Shown here: positions 8,205 to 9,728 of the stretch, piece after piece
Position numbering within the stretch: the first letter of the stretch is position 1
How the letters are laid out: each line of letters starts with the position of its first letter
Assembly (NCBI GenBank): GCA_025997495.1
Contig: BNUR01000111.1
Location: 1 to 9,728, forward strand
Length of the DNA stretch: 9,728 nucleotides
Source: Spirochaetia bacterium
Lineage (GTDB): Bacteria; Spirochaetota; Spirochaetia; Treponematales; Breznakiellaceae
Reading direction: 5' to 3'
The notes under the pieces: generated by a model
The model's database searches: none
Seen by the model: only the letters and a program-made list of their open reading frames with translations
What the model was told of the DNA's origin: nothing
Made by a program: the position numbers and the translations under genes

Positions 8205-9209
8205 TTATTCCTCCAAATTTTCAAGAATATTTCGCATATTTTTTGCTATTGATTGCACGACAGGGACGGATACAGAATTCCCAACTTGTTTGTATCTGGA
8301 ACTCATACTTATGTCATCCGGAAAAACAAATATTTTATCATCAAATCCTTGCAGACGCAAACATTCCTGTGGAGTGAGTCGCCGCAAATCGCGTGAGTCC
8401 ATGATAAGGGGAACATTATGCCCACCCCCACCCATATTTGCGGTTAAAGTCGGGCAAACACCGTTTTTATTTTTTCTGCAATAAACACGCCTCCACTGAT
8501 AGAACGCACTTTTGTCATCAATTTCTTTTATGGCGTCTTTATAATACCAAGGATAGTTGTTGAAATAATGTATTTCATCAGCGGTTTTATTTATAATATC
8601 ATTAAACGGCAATCTATTTTTAGGGTCTATTTTTTCAGGCCAGCCGTATTTTTCAAACTTCTCGGCATGTTTTTTACTTTTGAAACAAATCATATAGAAG
8701 CGCTCGCGGTGTTGAGGAAGCATCGAGTATTCGCAAGTATCTAATACCCTGTCGCAAATGTAATAATGGCGTTTTTCCAGTACTTTTTTCATTTTCTTGT
8801 ATGTTTCTCCACCATTATGGGTTTTCAAATATCTGACATTTTCAAAAAACAGCGCCTTTGGCTTATATTCATCAATAAAGGGCAACATTTTAAAAAACAA
8901 AGTTCCCCGTTTATCTTCAAATCCTTTACGGTGTCCTGCTATTGAAAATGCCTGACAAGGAAATCCACCTGTAATAATATCAACTTTTTTGAAAATTTTG
9001 TCCGTTGGTTTCAGACTGCAGATATCACCTTCTATTAGCAAATGAGAGAAATTTTTGCGATATGTCTTACATGCGGACTTGTCCATTTCGTTAGACCATA
9101 TGACTTCATACCCTGCATTTTTAAACGCAAGGCAAATTCCACCAATACCGGCGAAAAAACTACCGACTCTCATTGGTTTGTGCAAATAATCACGTTGGTC
9201 GTTTTTCAT
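8205..9209 (-). CDS. DNA (cytosine-5)-methyltransferase
   Basis: A 334-residue C5-cytosine methyltransferase using S-adenosylmethionine; first gene of the operon and its self-protection arm. Motifs in order: I FAGIGG (19-24), IV GGFPCQAFSIAG (81-92) with catalytic C85, VI FENVRYL (122-128), VIII PQHRERFYMI (165-174), a compact target-recognition region (about 190-265) ending in CPTLTANMGGGGHNVPLI, IX RRLTPQECLRLQGF (276-289) and X QVGNSVSVPV (308-317). Everything needed for catalysis is present. The recognition sequence cannot be read from the protein. A downstream vsr supports 5-methylcytosine as product. Start choice is uncertain: the ATG at 9207-9209 lacks a close RBS, while the ATG at 9173, just before RVGSFFAGIGG, also lacks one. 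A -10-like element at 9234-9239 allows either. Confidence 0.95.
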   Translation of the reverse strand: MKNDQRDYLHKPMRVGSFFAGIGGICLAFKNAGYEVIWSNEMDKSACKTYRKNFSHLLIEGDICSLKPTDKIFKKVDIITGGFPCQAFSIAGHRKGFEDKRGTLFFKMLPFIDEYKPKALFFENVRYLKTHNGGETYKKMKKVLEKRHYYICDRVLDTCEYSMLPQHRERFYMICFKSKKHAEKFEKYGWPEKIDPKNRLPFNDIINKTADEIHYFNNYPWYYKDAIKEIDDKSAFYQWRRVYCRKNKNGVCPTLTANMGGGGHNVPLIMDSRDLRRLTPQECLRLQGFDDKIFVFPDDISMSSRYKQVGNSVSVPVVQSIAKNMRNILENLEE

Positions 9210-9233
9210 TTTTGCTATTTATTAGTACTCCAT

Positions 9234-9239
9234 TTTATA
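9234..9239 (-). promoter_or_regulatory. Candidate -10 element of the defence operon
   Basis: TATAAA on the minus strand, in the context CTGTATAAAATGG, lies about 25 nt upstream of the methyltransferase ATG. No -35 at normal spacing is convincing (TTCACA is only 14 bp upstream), so this would be a weak or activator-dependent promoter. Transcription could also arrive from the tRNA-Leu promoter. Confidence 0.35.
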
Positions 9240-9241
9240 CA

Positions 9242-9278
9242 GACTACATAGGTTGTGAACATCCCTCGTGGGGTAGTC
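9242..9278. promoter_or_regulatory. Inverted repeat upstream of the methyltransferase gene, possible operator
   Basis: GACTAC (9242-9247) and GTAGTC (9273-9278) form a 6-bp inverted repeat with a 25-bp spacer, lying immediately upstream of the candidate -10. Inside and overlapping the right arm is a second small stem, ATCCC-TCGT-GGGGT (9261-9274), closing with one G:T pair. The location suits an operator or an attenuating RNA structure. Six-base arms can arise by chance, so support is modest. Confidence 0.25.
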
Positions 9279-9315
9279 CCTCACATAATTCCTTACAACG
9301 TAAAGATTTACCGAT

Positions 9316-9398
9316 TGCCGGGAACGGGAGTTGAACCCGTACCCCCTTGCGGAGAGGAGATTTTAAGTCTCCGGTGTCTACCATTCCACCACCCCGGC
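9316..9398 (-). tRNA. tRNA-Leu (anticodon UAA)
   Basis: The minus strand folds as an 83-nt class II tRNA. The acceptor stem GCCGGGG pairs with TCCCGGC, with discriminator A. The anticodon stem GGAGA/TCTCC encloses loop CTTAAAA, giving anticodon TAA (9363-9365). A long variable arm (CCGCAAGG region) and a T arm GGGTTCAACTCCC complete it. The 3' CCA is not encoded. A leucine identity agrees with the long variable arm and the A discriminator. Its 3' end faces the defence operon 107 nt away, a common layout where an island has entered at a tRNA gene. Confidence 0.95.
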
Positions 9399-9429
9399 AA
9401 AGCACTGCGTCAAGCGGCACTCCACTTGC

Positions 9430-9458
9430 ATAGTACCAAGGCTATCCGCTATGGTCAA
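9430..9458 (-). promoter_or_regulatory. Promoter of tRNA-Leu
   Basis: On the minus strand TTGACC (9453-9458) and TACTAT (9430-9435) are separated by exactly 17 bp, a good sigma70-type match. Transcription would start near 9423, giving a leader of about 25 nt before the mature tRNA 5' end. The -35 overlaps the first codons of the divergent tatD-like frame. Confidence 0.65.
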
Positions 9459-9621
9459 GATTATGATCGACACCCACGCCCATCTCTCCATGCTGGATGA
9501 CCATAACGCCCGGTTTTCCGCCCAACGGAACACTCCCCCCACATTTCCCGGCGTCGAAGCCCTGGTAAGCGGTCTCTTCGCCTCCGGTTTTGCAGCAATT
9601 TTAAATTTGCCTGATTTATGA
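9451..9621 (+). pseudogene. tatD: Truncated TatD-family metal-dependent hydrolase (N-terminal fragment)
   Basis: TatD-type hydrolases (usually about 250-270 residues) open with an IDTHxHL metal-binding motif. Here IDTHAHLSMLDD is present at residues 6-17, followed by a plausible first helix (GVEALVSGLFASGFAAI). The frame then leaves family-like sequence and stops at TGA after 56 codons. The start of an apparent IS transposase lies 14 nt further on, so insertion near 9598-9605 is the likely cause. Start: ATG 9451 with AAGG 9 nt upstream; ATG 9463 is an alternative nearer the motif. The fragment lacks the later metal ligands and cannot be active. The rest of the gene, if retained, would be beyond the element and outside the window. 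Confidence 0.6.
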
Positions 9622-9634
9622 TAAAATCGGGGGT

Positions 9635-9728
9635 ATGGGTGGGGAAACATTTGAGCGGCTAATGAGGAATCTAGACAAAGCGGCGGAGAAGATACCCGAC
9701 AACCGGCATGGGCCGAACACGAAGCACC
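9635..9728 (+). CDS. Probable IS transposase, N-terminal fragment (runs off window)
   Basis: An ATG at 9635 opens a frame that continues to the window edge, 31 codons visible. The reading FERLMRNLDKAAEKIPDNRH followed by GPNTKH resembles the start of a group of IS transposases (ISNCY-like) in which a short helical lead is followed by a P-D-x-R-x-x-x-N-T motif. This is from memory of the pattern, not a search. A G-rich stretch (9629-9633) could serve as a close RBS. Its position directly after a truncated tatD frame supports a mobile element. Terminal inverted repeats cannot be confirmed because the far end is absent. Confidence 0.45.
   Translation, partial: MGGETFERLMRNLDKAAEKIPDNRHGPNTKH

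Larger units (their letters stand above)
303..9209 (-). other. Seven-gene GHKL/Z1/AIPR-type restriction-modification (defence) operon
   Basis: Seven same-strand genes are arranged methyltransferase, small ORF, GHKL ATPase, Z1 ATPase, DUF4420 nuclease, AIPR, vsr. Junctions are 1 nt, 13 nt, ATGA overlap, 14-nt overlap, 17-nt overlap and 6 nt, so translation is probably coupled through most of the unit. The combination matches the R-M neighbourhoods in which the Z1 and AIPR domains were first noted beside MutL/MORC-like ATPases. All coding frames are intact. No controller protein with a recognisable helix-turn-helix and no integrase is encoded in it. No convincing intrinsic terminator was found after vsr. 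Confidence 0.85.

Noticed and set aside
9261..9274. ATCCC-TCGT-GGGGT stem as an intrinsic terminator for tRNA-Leu
   Set aside because: No T-rich stretch follows on the minus strand, and the stem is five base pairs with a G:T pair; kept only as part of a possible operator.
9255..9500. 81-codon plus-strand frame
   Set aside because: It reads antisense straight through the tRNA-Leu gene and is a shadow frame.
9378..9650. 90-codon minus-strand frame across the right flank
   Set aside because: It overlaps the tRNA-Leu 5' end, its promoter and the tatD-like fragment, and its translation matches nothing I recognise.
1..9728. CRISPR array, rRNA, retron or reverse-transcriptase element, toxin-antitoxin pair
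   Set aside because: No regularly spaced repeats, rRNA-like sequence or matching protein motifs were seen on either strand.

Overview
The window is bacterial DNA dominated by one long minus-strand defence operon (about 9209 down to 303). Transcribed order: a C5-cytosine DNA methyltransferase, a small protein of unknown function (79 aa), a MutL/MORC-like GHKL ATPase, a Z1-domain superfamily II helicase-like ATPase, a PD-(D/E)XK nuclease of the DUF4420 type, an AIPR-family protein, and a Vsr mismatch endonuclease. The genes are packed with gaps of 1 to 13 nt or overlaps of 4 to 17 nt, and no frame is broken, so they look like one working transcription unit. The gene set matches a restriction-modification/phage-resistance class recognised by comparative genomics (the work of Iyer and colleagues linking MutL-like GHKL ATPases of R-M operons to eukaryotic MORC). 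It is therefore not wholly new, but to my knowledge its mechanism is little studied, and the small second gene is unexplained.

Right flank (9316-9728): a tRNA-Leu(UAA) gene on the minus strand with a good sigma70-type promoter, whose 3' end faces the operon. Divergent from it is the N-terminus of a TatD-like metal-dependent hydrolase that stops after 56 codons. It is followed at once by the start of what looks like an insertion-sequence transposase running off the window. This flank is clearly richer in G+C (roughly 57-60% in the lines counted) than the operon (about 28-47% in the lines counted).

Left flank (1-302): the first 21 codons of an IS5-type transposase leaving the window on the minus strand, with its own RBS and promoter, and then a 41-codon open plus-strand stretch that may be the tail of a gene broken by that element. 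No integrase, CRISPR array, rRNA or replication origin is visible.

Working model (inference): the methyltransferase marks host DNA. The GHKL ATPase and Z1 ATPase sense or remodel unmodified DNA and license cleavage by the PD-(D/E)XK protein. AIPR may carry an abortive or second effector role. Vsr repairs T:G mismatches produced by 5-methylcytosine deamination. The AT-rich block beside a tRNA gene and between two transposon fragments suggests horizontal acquisition into a tRNA-linked site. The host taxon cannot be fixed from the sequence. The TatD start and the right-hand transposase vaguely recall treponeme-like spirochaetes, but that is only a weak impression.
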